Below, piece after piece: positions 17,856-25,668 of a DNA stretch of 64,000 bases. The DNA comes from Pseudescherichia sp032055545 (GTDB lineage Bacteria > Pseudomonadota > Gammaproteobacteria > Enterobacterales > Enterobacteriaceae): assembly GCA_032055545.1 (NCBI GenBank), contig DAMBQR010000018.1, positions 1 through 64,000 of the forward strand. Direction: 5' to 3'. The position numbers and the translations under genes were made by a program. The notes under the pieces are model-generated. The model was given only the letters and a program-made list of their open reading frames with translations, made no database searches and had not been told where the DNA came from. Position 1 is the stretch's first letter. Every line of letters begins with the position of its first letter.

Positions 17856-19025
17856 TTACTGACCGTCGAGGCCGCGAATTGGCTTCACCGTTGACCAGGC
17901 GCGGCAGGAAGGACAGTGCCAGTACATGGTGTAGGCCGTAAAACCGCACTTCTGACAGCGGTAGCGCGGCTTGCTGCGGATCTGCTCTCCCACCATATCA
18001 CGTAGCGCCATCAGGCTCTCTTTCGCTCGCCCCTCTTCGGCATCGTGGAGGTGATAGTCCATCAGCTTATGGAAGACGCGCATCGTCGGATGACGCTGTA
18101 GCTGGCGGGTTACCGCCACCTGGGCCTGATCCTGCCCCTCCTGCCGATCGATGATCTCTGCCAGCATCAGATCGGCAGTGGCGCCGACGTTCTCTTCAAC
18201 GCAGCGGGTGAGAAACTCGGCCCACTCTTCGGTTTTCCCCAGCTGCAGATAGCAGGTTTGCAGCATCTCCAGGGTTTCGCTGACCAGCTCTTTATCCTGG
18301 TCGATTACCCGCAGCAGGCTCTCTACCGCTTTGGCGTAATCACCTTTAGCCATCAGCACACGCCCCATCATAATGGAGATGCGCGGACTGGTGCGGTCGG
18401 CGGCGGCGCCCTTTTTCAGCAGCGCCATGGCACGATCCATATCGTCGTTGCCCATCTGCTGCAGCGCAAGCTCGCAGTAAAAATGGGCAATTTCACCGCG
18501 CTGTTTATCCTTACCCAGTTTCACCAGCCGCTCGGCAACGTCGATGGCCTTTTGCCACTCGCTGGTCGCCTGGTAGATCTGCAGAAGCTGCTGTAGCGCC
18601 CCGATGCGAAAATCGGTTTCGTCCACCAGCTGATTGAACATGTCTTCGGCGCGATCGTACATGCCCGCCGCCATGTAGTCGCGACCCAGCTGCTGCACCG
18701 CCAGCAGACGCTGGTCATAAGAGAGGGAAGCGCTCTCCATCAGGGTCTGATGGATGCGAATGGCGCGATCTACCTCACCCCGGGAGCGGAACAGATTGCC
18801 CAGGGTAAGATGCGCCTCAACGGTGCCGGTATCCTCTTTTAGCATGTCGAGGAACAGGTCAACCGCTTTGTCCTGTTGATTACTGAGCAGGAAGTTGACG
18901 CCGGCTACGTAGTCACGCGATAGCCGGTTGGCCTCATCCTGCTTTGTTTGTTGCGCACTTCTGCGGCCCATATACCAGCCGTAGGCGGCTGCTACAGGTA
19001 ACAGCAGAAACAACAGCTCCAGCAT
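17856..19025 (-). CDS. lapB: LapB (YciM), lipopolysaccharide assembly/LpxC control protein
   Basis: A 389-residue inner-membrane protein. One N-terminal helix (about 1-20) anchors a cytoplasmic array of TPR repeats (about 35-330), followed by a rubredoxin-type metal site CQKCGFTAYTMYWHCPSC near residues 357-374. LapB works with FtsH to promote degradation of LpxC and so sets the rate of lipid A synthesis; it also interacts with LapC (YejM). It is 6 bases downstream of lapA and co-transcribed with it. Confidence 0.97.
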   Translation of the reverse strand: MLELLFLLLPVAAAYGWYMGRRSAQQTKQDEANRLSRDYVAGVNFLLSNQQDKAVDLFLDMLKEDTGTVEAHLTLGNLFRSRGEVDRAIRIHQTLMESASLSYDQRLLAVQQLGRDYMAAGMYDRAEDMFNQLVDETDFRIGALQQLLQIYQATSEWQKAIDVAERLVKLGKDKQRGEIAHFYCELALQQMGNDDMDRAMALLKKGAAADRTSPRISIMMGRVLMAKGDYAKAVESLLRVIDQDKELVSETLEMLQTCYLQLGKTEEWAEFLTRCVEENVGATADLMLAEIIDRQEGQDQAQVAVTRQLQRHPTMRVFHKLMDYHLHDAEEGRAKESLMALRDMVGEQIRSKPRYRCQKCGFTAYTMYWHCPSCRAWSTVKPIRGLDGQ

Positions 19026-19031
19026 AGCCTG

Positions 19032-19343
19032 TTATTCCTTGACGGCTGGAGTAGCGGTCGTTGCCGGAACGCTAGCAGTAGCAGGCGCGATCTGCTGTTC
19101 AAGACGTTTAATCTTACGCTCTGCCCGCGACAGCGAAACCCGTACGCGCAGCCAGAAGAGACCGCAGATCAGCCAGCCAATAGCAAAGCCCGCAGCAAAC
19201 AGGATCGCCAGCAGCGTAGAGATACGATACTCCCCCTGCGCCAGCAGGAAATTGAACGTTACCTGTTGATCGTTTTGCGCACCCAGCGTGACGGAAACGA
19301 CAAAGATTGCTAACACCAGTAAGAAAATGAGTAGATATTTCAC
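19032..19343 (-). CDS. lapA: LapA (YciS), small inner-membrane protein
   Basis: A 103-residue protein with two membrane helices (about 2-22 and 42-64) and a charged, coiled C-terminal tail ending in an Ala/Thr/Pro-rich stretch. It is made with LapB and implicated in lipopolysaccharide assembly at the inner membrane. The GTG at 19343 is chosen because the family starts MKYLLIFLLV and GGGAAG lies 4-5 bases upstream. An ATG at 19397 would add 18 residues not seen in the family. Confidence 0.9.
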   Translation of the reverse strand: MKYLLIFLLVLAIFVVSVTLGAQNDQQVTFNFLLAQGEYRISTLLAILFAAGFAIGWLICGLFWLRVRVSLSRAERKIKRLEQQIAPATASVPATTATPAVKE

Positions 19344-19498
19344 ATTACTTCCCGTTATGTGGCTTAGGGCGAATAAATTCTGTTCAACCTGCTGCATCCA
19401 GCCTTATAAACTACCATTTTCGCGCAGCGGACGAAATGGAAAACCGTGATATCCAGATGATGTAAGGCCAAAAACCGGAAAATCAACGCCCCGGCGCC

Positions 19499-20266
19499 TT
19501 ACTCATTTTTCTCTTCACGTTGGGCTATCTCTATATCCTCTTTTACCGGCGGCGTAAGCGGACCGCAGAGGCGCTGCGCAAGCCAGGTCGCCAGGGTAAC
19601 AAGAATACCGGAGATGAGCGTAGCCACCGCCAGGTCCTGCGGCCAGTGCATGCCCAACAGTAGCCGGCTCCCCATCACCAGCACCGCCCAGACCATGAGC
19701 ACAACGATGGTCACCGTGCGGCGGCGAGGCCACAGCAGGCCTACGCCCAACAGCGCCCAGCTGGCGGCAAACATGGTGTGGCCAGAGGGGAAGGCAAAGC
19801 CAGTCTCTTTCTGCCAGTGCAGGCGTAAGAAATCGGGCACGTTATCCTGCTCGGTAAGCTGCTCCTCGACCAGTGCGCCACGCTCCTTACGCTTTAAAGT
19901 GTAGAACTCATCTACCGGAATTTGGTGAGTTTTTTCGAGCCAGACGACGAAGGGACGTGGCTCCTGAACCTGAGTTTTAACAAAGGATTTGAGTCCCTGT
20001 CCAACCACGATTGCGGCGCCAAGGATCGCAAAAAGCATTAACGCTGCCTTCAGGCGAAAGCGTAAACACCACAGGAACCAGCCGCACAATACAACGTGTG
20101 TAATGATGCCCCATGGCTGGGTGACCGTTTCGGTGATCCAGTAGAGGATTTGCAGCCAGCCGCTGTGGCCGCCGGGCTGCCAATGCCAGCCAAAGAGCCA
20201 CACCAGCAGCGGCATGATGAGCAGAAGTCCTGTTCCGGCGGCAATCCGCCTTGCGATTGAGAGCAT
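19499..20266 (-). CDS. pgpB: Phosphatidylglycerophosphatase B / undecaprenyl-pyrophosphate phosphatase
   Basis: A 255-residue membrane phosphatase of the PAP2 family. The three active-site blocks are present: KTQVQEPRP (about 97-105), PSGH (about 161-164) and SRLLLGMHWPQD (about 199-210). It dephosphorylates phosphatidylglycerol phosphate, and on the periplasmic side undecaprenyl pyrophosphate, supporting recycling of the cell-wall lipid carrier. Six hydrophobic helices are likely. The ATG at 20266 matches the E. coli N-terminus; the 9 extra codons upstream are not conserved. It is divergent from ribA. Confidence 0.95.
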   Translation of the reverse strand: MLSIARRIAAGTGLLLIMPLLVWLFGWHWQPGGHSGWLQILYWITETVTQPWGIITHVVLCGWFLWCLRFRLKAALMLFAILGAAIVVGQGLKSFVKTQVQEPRPFVVWLEKTHQIPVDEFYTLKRKERGALVEEQLTEQDNVPDFLRLHWQKETGFAFPSGHTMFAASWALLGVGLLWPRRRTVTIVVLMVWAVLVMGSRLLLGMHWPQDLAVATLISGILVTLATWLAQRLCGPLTPPVKEDIEIAQREEKNE

Positions 20267-20462
20267 TTTCTTTCCCTTTAAATTAAGTGACACAATAATA
20301 ACTGAAAAATAACAAGTTCGGCGGATTTGACGGATTTGTGCGCTTAATCTTTGTAAGCTACGGAGGCGATTAGTGAAGTGACGCGCCTTGTGGCAAAATG
20401 GGAGCAGAGAGAAAGCCTGAAGGCTACGGGCACAGAAAGTGCCAGCTAATCTGGAGAATCAC

Positions 20463-21050
20463 ATGCAGCTTAAACGTGTGGCAGAAGCCAAACTGCCAAC
20501 CCCCTGGGGCGACTTCCTGATGGTGGGATTTGAAGAACTGGCAACCGGACAGGATCACGTTGCCCTGGTTTATGGCGACATCTCTGGCCAGACGCCGGTA
20601 CTTGCTCGCGTCCATTCAGAGTGTTTGACCGGCGATGCCCTGTTCAGCCTGCGCTGCGACTGCGGTTTTCAGCTTGAGGCCGCCCTCTCCCACATCGCTG
20701 AAGAGGGTCGCGGCATCCTTCTGTATCATCGCCAGGAGGGGCGCAATATTGGTCTGTTGAATAAAATTCGCGCCTACGCGCTACAGGATCAGGGCTTTGA
20801 TACCGTTGAAGCCAACCATCAGTTGGGCTTTGCCGCCGACGAGCGCGACTTCACGCTGTGTGCGGACATGTTCAAGCTGCTGGGCGTGGATGAGGTGCGG
20901 CTGTTAACCAATAATCCACGCAAGGTAGAGATCCTTACCGAGGCCGGGATTAATATCGTCGAGCGCGTGGCGCTGATTGTCGGCCGTAACCCTAATAACG
21001 AGCACTACCTCGATACCAAAGCAGCTAAGATGGGACATCTGCTGGGCTGA
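20463..21050 (+). CDS. ribA: GTP cyclohydrolase II
   Basis: A 195-residue zinc enzyme that opens GTP to 2,5-diamino-6-ribosylamino-4(3H)-pyrimidinone 5'-phosphate, the first step of riboflavin synthesis. The zinc ligands are Cys54, Cys65 and Cys67 in SECLTGDALFSLRCDCG. The GTP site includes YHRQEGRNIGL. It is one residue shorter than E. coli RibA. GGAG is 6 bases before the ATG at 20463. Stand-alone, followed by a repeat element rather than a clear terminator. Confidence 0.97.
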   Translation: MQLKRVAEAKLPTPWGDFLMVGFEELATGQDHVALVYGDISGQTPVLARVHSECLTGDALFSLRCDCGFQLEAALSHIAEEGRGILLYHRQEGRNIGLLNKIRAYALQDQGFDTVEANHQLGFAADERDFTLCADMFKLLGVDEVRLLTNNPRKVEILTEAGINIVERVALIVGRNPNNEHYLDTKAAKMGHLLG

Positions 21051-21065
21051 CCGGTGGCAGAAAAC

Positions 21066-21136
21066 GCCGGATGGCGGCATACGCCTTGCCCGGCCTACAC
21101 GGTTCGGTAGGCCGGGCAAGCGCAGCGCCGCCCGGC
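21066..21136. repeat. REP/BIME element between ribA and acnA
   Basis: Two inverted REP-like units face each other: GCCGGATGGCGGC at 21066-21078 through GGCCTAC to 21098, and its mirror GTAGGCCGGGCAAGCGCAGC through GCCCGGC to 21136. This is the classic enterobacterial repetitive extragenic palindrome. It lies between convergent genes, where such elements protect 3' ends or limit read-through. It is the only one I found in the window. Confidence 0.9.
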
Positions 21137-21145
21137 ATAGCTGAC

Positions 21146-23818
21146 TTACAGCATATTACGGATCACATAGTGCAGGATGCCGTCGTTCTGGTAGTAGGTG
21201 AGTTCGGTGCCGGTATCGATACGACAGCGGCACTCAATCATCTCCTGGCTACCGTCGGCACGGGTCAGACGGACCGGAATAGTCGCTCCCGGTTTGAGCT
21301 GCGTCAGGTTATCAACGTCGATCTTCTCTTCACCCGTCAGCCCCAGCGTTTTACGCGTCACGCCCTGAGGAAACTCCAGCGGCAGGATCCCCATCCCAAT
21401 TAAATTCGAGCGGTGAATACGCTCAAAGGACTCGGCAATGACGACGCGGATGCCCAGCAGGCGTGGCCCTTTAGCGGCCCAGTCGCGGCTGGAGCCTGAC
21501 CCGTACTCTTTTCCGGCAATGACCGCCAGCGGCGTCCCCTCTTTCTGGTAACGCATGGCCGCATCGTAGATAGAGAGCACCTCGCTGCCCGGCAGATGCC
21601 GCGTCATCCCCCCCTCAATACCGGGCACCATCTCGTTACGAATGCGGATATTGGCAAAGGTGCCGCGCATCATCACTTCGTGGTTACCCCGGCGTGAACC
21701 GTAGGAGTTGAAGTCCCGACGCTCAACCCCATGCCCCTGCAGGTAGCGCCCGGCCGGGCTGTCCGGCTTGATGCTGCCCGCCGGCGAGATGTGGTCGGTG
21801 GTAACAGAGTCACCGAGCATCGCCAGGATCCGCGCCCCGTGGATATCCTCCACCGGTCTGGGCGTTGCCAGCATCTCATCAAAGAAGGGTGACAGACGGA
21901 TGTAGGTCGAGTCATTCTGCCAGCCATAGGTGTCAGAATGCTCTACCTGAATCGACTTCCACTCGTCGGTGCCCTCAAATACCTCGGCATACTCTTTGCG
22001 GAACATGTCGGTGGAGACATGCTCGACGGCGCGGGCAATCTCACTGCCCGAGGGCCAGATATCCTTCAGGTAGACCGGATCGCCCTTCCGGTCATTGCCG
22101 ATGGGATCGGTAGCCAGGTTGATATTCATATTCCCCGCCAGGGCATAGGCCACCACCAGCGGCGGCGAGGCCAGCCAGTTGGTCTTAACCAGCGGATGAA
22201 TACGTCCCTCAAAGTTTCGGTTACCGGAGAGCACGGCCCCAACGGTCAAATCGCCCTTCTTAATTGCCTGCTCAATAGGATCGGGCAGCGGACCGGAGTT
22301 ACCGATGCAGGTAGTGCAGCCGTAGCCCACCAGGTTGAAGCCCAGCTCATCCAGCCAGGGCGTAAGCCTCGCCTGGGCGAGATAGTCAGAGACCACCTTC
22401 GAGCCGGGTGCCAACGAAGCTTTAACCCACGGCTGACGTTTCAGCCCAAGCTCCACGGCTTTTTTCGCCAGCAGCCCCGCCGCCATCAGTACGCTCGGGT
22501 TGGAGGTGTTGGTGCAGGAGGTAATGGCCGCGATGACCACCGCGCCGTCCGGCAGCTGATATTGATGCCCGTTCAGGGTATACTCTACCGCCTGCCGATC
22601 TTTCTGGGAGTGGTTCAGCTCAAGCTCTGAGCTGGCGGCAAACGCTTTCGGGACTTCACTAAGCAGAACGCGGTCCTGAGGGCGTTTCGGTCCGGCGACG
22701 CTGGCCTCTACATCAGCCATGTTAAGTTCGAGGGTGCTGGTGAAGACCGGCTCATCCCCCGGATTGCGCCACATCCCCTGCGCTTTGGTATAGGCCTCTA
22801 CCAGCGCCACCTGCTCTTCGCTACGGCCGCTCAGGCGCATGTAGTTGAGGGTAACGTCATCGATAGGGAAGAAGCCGCAGGTTGCGCCATACTCCGGCGC
22901 CATGTTAGCGATGGTCGCGCGATCCGCCAGCGGGAGGTGATCGAGTCCGTCGCCATAAAACTCGACGAATTTACCGACTACACCATGCTTGCGCAGCATC
23001 TGGGTCACGGTCAGCACCAGGTCGGTGGCGGTGATCCCTTCGTTAAGCTTGCCGGTTAGCTTGAAGCCAACAACGTCAGGAATAAGCATTGATACCGGCT
23101 GGCCCAGCATCGCCGCTTCAGCCTCGATGCCGCCAACGCCCCAGCCCAGTACGCCGAGGCCGTTAATCATGGTGGTGTGGGAGTCGGTGCCCACCAGCGT
23201 ATCCGGATAGGCAACCCACTCTTTATCTTGTAGCTCGCTCCAGACCGCTTTTCCGAGATACTCGAGGTTTACCTGATGGCAAATACCTGTTCCCGGCGGC
23301 ACCACGCTAAAGCGGCTGAAAGCCTGCTGGCCCCAACGCAGAAACTGGTAGCGTTCGTGGTTACGCTCCATCTCCAGACGGACGTTCTCTTCAAAGGCAT
23401 CATCGTCGCCAAAGTGATCCACGGTAACGGAGTGGTCGATCACCAGATCGACGGGGGAGAGAGGGTTAACTTTTGCGGTATCGCCGCCGAGGCGTTTAAC
23501 CGCTTCGCGCATGGCGGCCAGGTCAACCACGGCCGGTACGCCGGTGAAGTCCTGCATCAGCACCCTTGCCGGGCGATAGGCAATTTCACGATCGGCGTGG
23601 GCGGACTGAAGCCACCCTGCCAGCGCACGAATATCCTCTTCGGTGACGGAATCCTCATCCTGCCAGCGCAGGAGGTTTTCCAGCAGTACTTTTAGTGACT
23701 TGGGCAAGCGGGAAATATCCCCAAGCGCCTTTGCGGCCAGCGGCAGACTGTAATAGTGCCAGGTTTTGTTCTCTGCCTGCAACGTGTCCTTACTGGCTTC
23801 GCGTAGGGTAGACGACAT
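21146..23818 (-). CDS. acnA: Aconitate hydratase A
   Basis: An 890-residue [4Fe-4S] aconitase that interconverts citrate and isocitrate in the TCA cycle; the A form is the stress-stable one, induced in stationary phase and by SoxRS. Cluster cysteines are seen in ITSCTNTSNP (about 435) and GCTTCIGNSGP (about 500). The C-terminal swivel domain carries YGSGSSRDWAAKG. A strong AGGAGG precedes the ATG by 5-6 bases. Directly upstream of that site is a strong palindrome (separate entry). Confidence 0.97.
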   Translation of the reverse strand: MSSTLREASKDTLQAENKTWHYYSLPLAAKALGDISRLPKSLKVLLENLLRWQDEDSVTEEDIRALAGWLQSAHADREIAYRPARVLMQDFTGVPAVVDLAAMREAVKRLGGDTAKVNPLSPVDLVIDHSVTVDHFGDDDAFEENVRLEMERNHERYQFLRWGQQAFSRFSVVPPGTGICHQVNLEYLGKAVWSELQDKEWVAYPDTLVGTDSHTTMINGLGVLGWGVGGIEAEAAMLGQPVSMLIPDVVGFKLTGKLNEGITATDLVLTVTQMLRKHGVVGKFVEFYGDGLDHLPLADRATIANMAPEYGATCGFFPIDDVTLNYMRLSGRSEEQVALVEAYTKAQGMWRNPGDEPVFTSTLELNMADVEASVAGPKRPQDRVLLSEVPKAFAASSELELNHSQKDRQAVEYTLNGHQYQLPDGAVVIAAITSCTNTSNPSVLMAAGLLAKKAVELGLKRQPWVKASLAPGSKVVSDYLAQARLTPWLDELGFNLVGYGCTTCIGNSGPLPDPIEQAIKKGDLTVGAVLSGNRNFEGRIHPLVKTNWLASPPLVVAYALAGNMNINLATDPIGNDRKGDPVYLKDIWPSGSEIARAVEHVSTDMFRKEYAEVFEGTDEWKSIQVEHSDTYGWQNDSTYIRLSPFFDEMLATPRPVEDIHGARILAMLGDSVTTDHISPAGSIKPDSPAGRYLQGHGVERRDFNSYGSRRGNHEVMMRGTFANIRIRNEMVPGIEGGMTRHLPGSEVLSIYDAAMRYQKEGTPLAVIAGKEYGSGSSRDWAAKGPRLLGIRVVIAESFERIHRSNLIGMGILPLEFPQGVTRKTLGLTGEEKIDVDNLTQLKPGATIPVRLTRADGSQEMIECRCRIDTGTELTYYQNDGILHYVIRNML

Positions 23819-23830
23819 AAGCTCCTCCTA

Positions 23831-23871
23831 ATACAGAGTATCGATACCCTGACTGGTATCAGGGTCTGTAT
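23831..23871. promoter_or_regulatory. Nested palindrome just upstream of the acnA ribosome site
   Basis: Outer arms ATACAG (23831-23836) and CTGTAT (23866-23871) enclose ACCCTGA (23846-23852) paired with TCAGGGT (23859-23865). A second, mutually exclusive pairing is GATACC (23844-23849... in register 23843-23848 to 23855-23860) with GGTATC. It could be an operator or a leader hairpin controlling acnA; which one cannot be told from sequence. Confidence 0.5.
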
Positions 23872-23950
23872 TAAAGATAACACAAACATGTCGTAACGTT
23901 TTGATAACAACCCAAATCGCTAAATTCCATTGGTTTCTGGGTGTCAGATA

Positions 23951-23977
23951 GCAAAAAACCTCGCCGGAGCGAGGTTT
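23951..23977 (-). terminator. Rho-independent terminator after yciX
   Basis: On the minus strand a stem of AACCTCGC/GCGAGGTT (23957-23964 and 23969-23976) with loop of four is followed by TTTTTTGC. It ends the cysB-ymiA-yciX transcript or whichever promoter drives the small genes, and insulates acnA. Confidence 0.85.
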
Positions 23978-23996
23978 CAAACGGACTGGATAACCG

Positions 23997-24164
23997 CTAT
24001 TTTTTAGGCTTATCGTCAGCGAAAGAGTCAATAAACGCTTTTTGCGCCGCCGTGAGCTGCCAGCTGGCTGGGATCTGCACCGCCGTCTCGCGTTCACCCT
24101 GACGAACATGTTTAGGGGACCGACGGCGGTCCTGAACCGGATTTAACCGCTCGGTAGTTGCCAT
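23997..24164 (-). CDS. yciX: Small protein YciX
   Basis: A 55-residue hydrophilic protein too short for many gene callers, starting MATTERLNPVQDRRR and ending in DDKPKK. It carries a basic first half and an amphipathic second half (SWQLTAAQKAFIDSFADD). Position and length match the small gene yciX between acnA and cysB in E. coli. Function is unknown. It starts 4 bases after the ymiA stop, so the two are likely co-translated, and a clear terminator follows. Confidence 0.75.
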   Translation of the reverse strand: MATTERLNPVQDRRRSPKHVRQGERETAVQIPASWQLTAAQKAFIDSFADDKPKK

Positions 24165-24168
24165 AGGC

Positions 24169-24297
24169 TTAACCCCAGAATTTCCAGATAATCAGCGCCA
24201 CAATTGCCCAGAAGAAGGCCGAACCCAGAAAGACCGCCAGCCATGCTTTACGCTTCAGCGCCGGATCCCTTTGCGGTTCTTCACTTCCTGCAGGCAT
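24169..24297 (-). CDS. ymiA: Small membrane protein YmiA
   Basis: A 42-residue single-helix membrane protein. After a charged N-terminus (EEPQRDPALKRK), residues from about 19 to 41 form a hydrophobic helix ending in IIWKFWG. It closely matches E. coli YmiA, a membrane microprotein of unknown role. The ATG at 24297 has GAGG 6 bases upstream. E. coli annotation begins four codons earlier; here that codon is a GTG (24309), so 46 residues remain possible. Confidence 0.85.
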   Translation of the reverse strand: MPAGSEEPQRDPALKRKAWLAVFLGSAFFWAIVALIIWKFWG

Positions 24298-24516
24298 TGC
24301 TAACCTCACACAATCGACATCGCTTATCATATTGACACCGAACAATAGGTTTAAGTAATCATCAGATAGGACAAATCCTAAAGAAACTTTAGCCTAAAAT
24401 CCAGCGAATTTACGAATCATTTCGAGTGAAATATTCGATGTTATGATCGCGAAGAGACTATTGTAGAAGGTAATTTGCGCTGCGCCACGTTAGCGACTAC
24501 TTTTGTCGCTCCGCTG

Positions 24517-25491
24517 TTATTTTTCCGGCAGCTTAATGTCGTGGAACATCGCTTCGATATCCTCGTTCGAACGCAGCGCGACGGCGGTATCCACAACGTC
24601 ACGGGTAAGATGCGGCGCAAAGCGCTGGATAAAGTCATACATGTAGCTGCGTAAGAACGTGCTGCGGCGGAAACCAATTTTGGTCGTGCTGTGGCTAAAC
24701 ACGCCCTGCGCATCCAGCTTGACCAGATCAGGATCGGAAATAGGATCGACGGCCATGCTGGCAATCACCCCCACCCCCAGTCCGAGACGGACGTAGGTTT
24801 TGATCACGTCGGCATCGGTGGCGGTAAATACGATGCGCGGCGTCAGCCCGGCACGGTTAAACGCCGTATCCAGCTCGGAGCGGCCGGTAAAGCCAAAGGT
24901 GTAGGTGACCAGCGGATACTGGGCCAGCTCCTCTATACTTACCGACTGCTTGCCCGCCAGCGGATGATCCGGGGTAACCACAATGGAGCGGTTCCAGTGA
25001 TAGCATGGCAGCATCACCAGATCGTCATAGAGGTGCAGCGCTTCGGTGGCGATGGCAAAGTCGGCGTTGCCTTTGGAGACCGCTTCAGCAATCTGCGTTG
25101 GCGATCCCTGGTGCATATGCAGCGACACGCGCGGGTAACGTTCGATAAAGCCCTTGATCACGTTAGGCAGCGCATAGCGAGCCTGGGTATGGGTAGTCGC
25201 TACGTAGAGAGACCCCTTATCCGGCCAGGTGTGCTCCCCGGCAACCGATTTTATCGCCTCTACCTTAGAGAGGACCTCGCGGGCAATGCGGATGATCTCC
25301 TGACCGGCGGGCGTAACCTGAGTAAGATGCTTACCGCTGCGGGCAAAAATCTGGATCCCCAGCTCGTCCTCCAGCATACGAACCTGCTTACTGATCCCAG
25401 GCTGGGATGTGTAAAGCCCTTCGGCAGTAGATGAGACGTTAAGGTTATGGTTGACCACCTCAACAATATAGCGAAGCTGCTGTAGTTTCAT
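24517..25491 (-). CDS. cysB: CysB, cysteine regulon activator
   Basis: A 324-residue LysR-type regulator, equal in length to E. coli CysB. The N-terminal helix-turn-helix (LNVSSTAEGLYTSQPGISKQ, about 17-36) binds upstream of sulfate assimilation genes. The effector domain contains TTHTQARYALP (about 100-110), which binds sulfate or the inducer N-acetylserine. CysB represses its own gene. The start at 25491 follows the family N-terminus MKLQQLRYI; eight upstream codons are not conserved. ymiA and yciX lie downstream in the same orientation. Confidence 0.98.
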   Translation of the reverse strand: MKLQQLRYIVEVVNHNLNVSSTAEGLYTSQPGISKQVRMLEDELGIQIFARSGKHLTQVTPAGQEIIRIAREVLSKVEAIKSVAGEHTWPDKGSLYVATTHTQARYALPNVIKGFIERYPRVSLHMHQGSPTQIAEAVSKGNADFAIATEALHLYDDLVMLPCYHWNRSIVVTPDHPLAGKQSVSIEELAQYPLVTYTFGFTGRSELDTAFNRAGLTPRIVFTATDADVIKTYVRLGLGVGVIASMAVDPISDPDLVKLDAQGVFSHSTTKIGFRRSTFLRSYMYDFIQRFAPHLTRDVVDTAVALRSNEDIEAMFHDIKLPEK

Positions 25492-25621
25492 GACGGACCA
25501 TCCGATTTTGCGCACACGACATCGTCTAAGACGATTTAATAATAAGAGAGGAATTAGCTATAACCACTATATCATTTATATCTACAGTGTATAGATATGA
25601 ACAAAGAATAATAATGTCGGT

Positions 25622-25650
25622 TATAAGAAAGGGCCGGATAACCGGCCCTT
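25622..25650 (-). terminator. Rho-independent terminator after topA
   Basis: Stem AAGGGCCGG (25629-25637) with CCGGCCCTT (25642-25650), loop of four, followed on the minus strand by TTCTTATAA. It lies 19 bases after the topA stop and separates topA from cysB. Confidence 0.8.
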
Positions 25651-25668
25651 CAGGAAGTTACAGCAGGG

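Noticed and set aside
23828..24109. 93-codon frame upstream of acnA
   Set aside because: It overlaps yciX in another frame and crosses the terminator and palindrome; yciX is the better supported gene.
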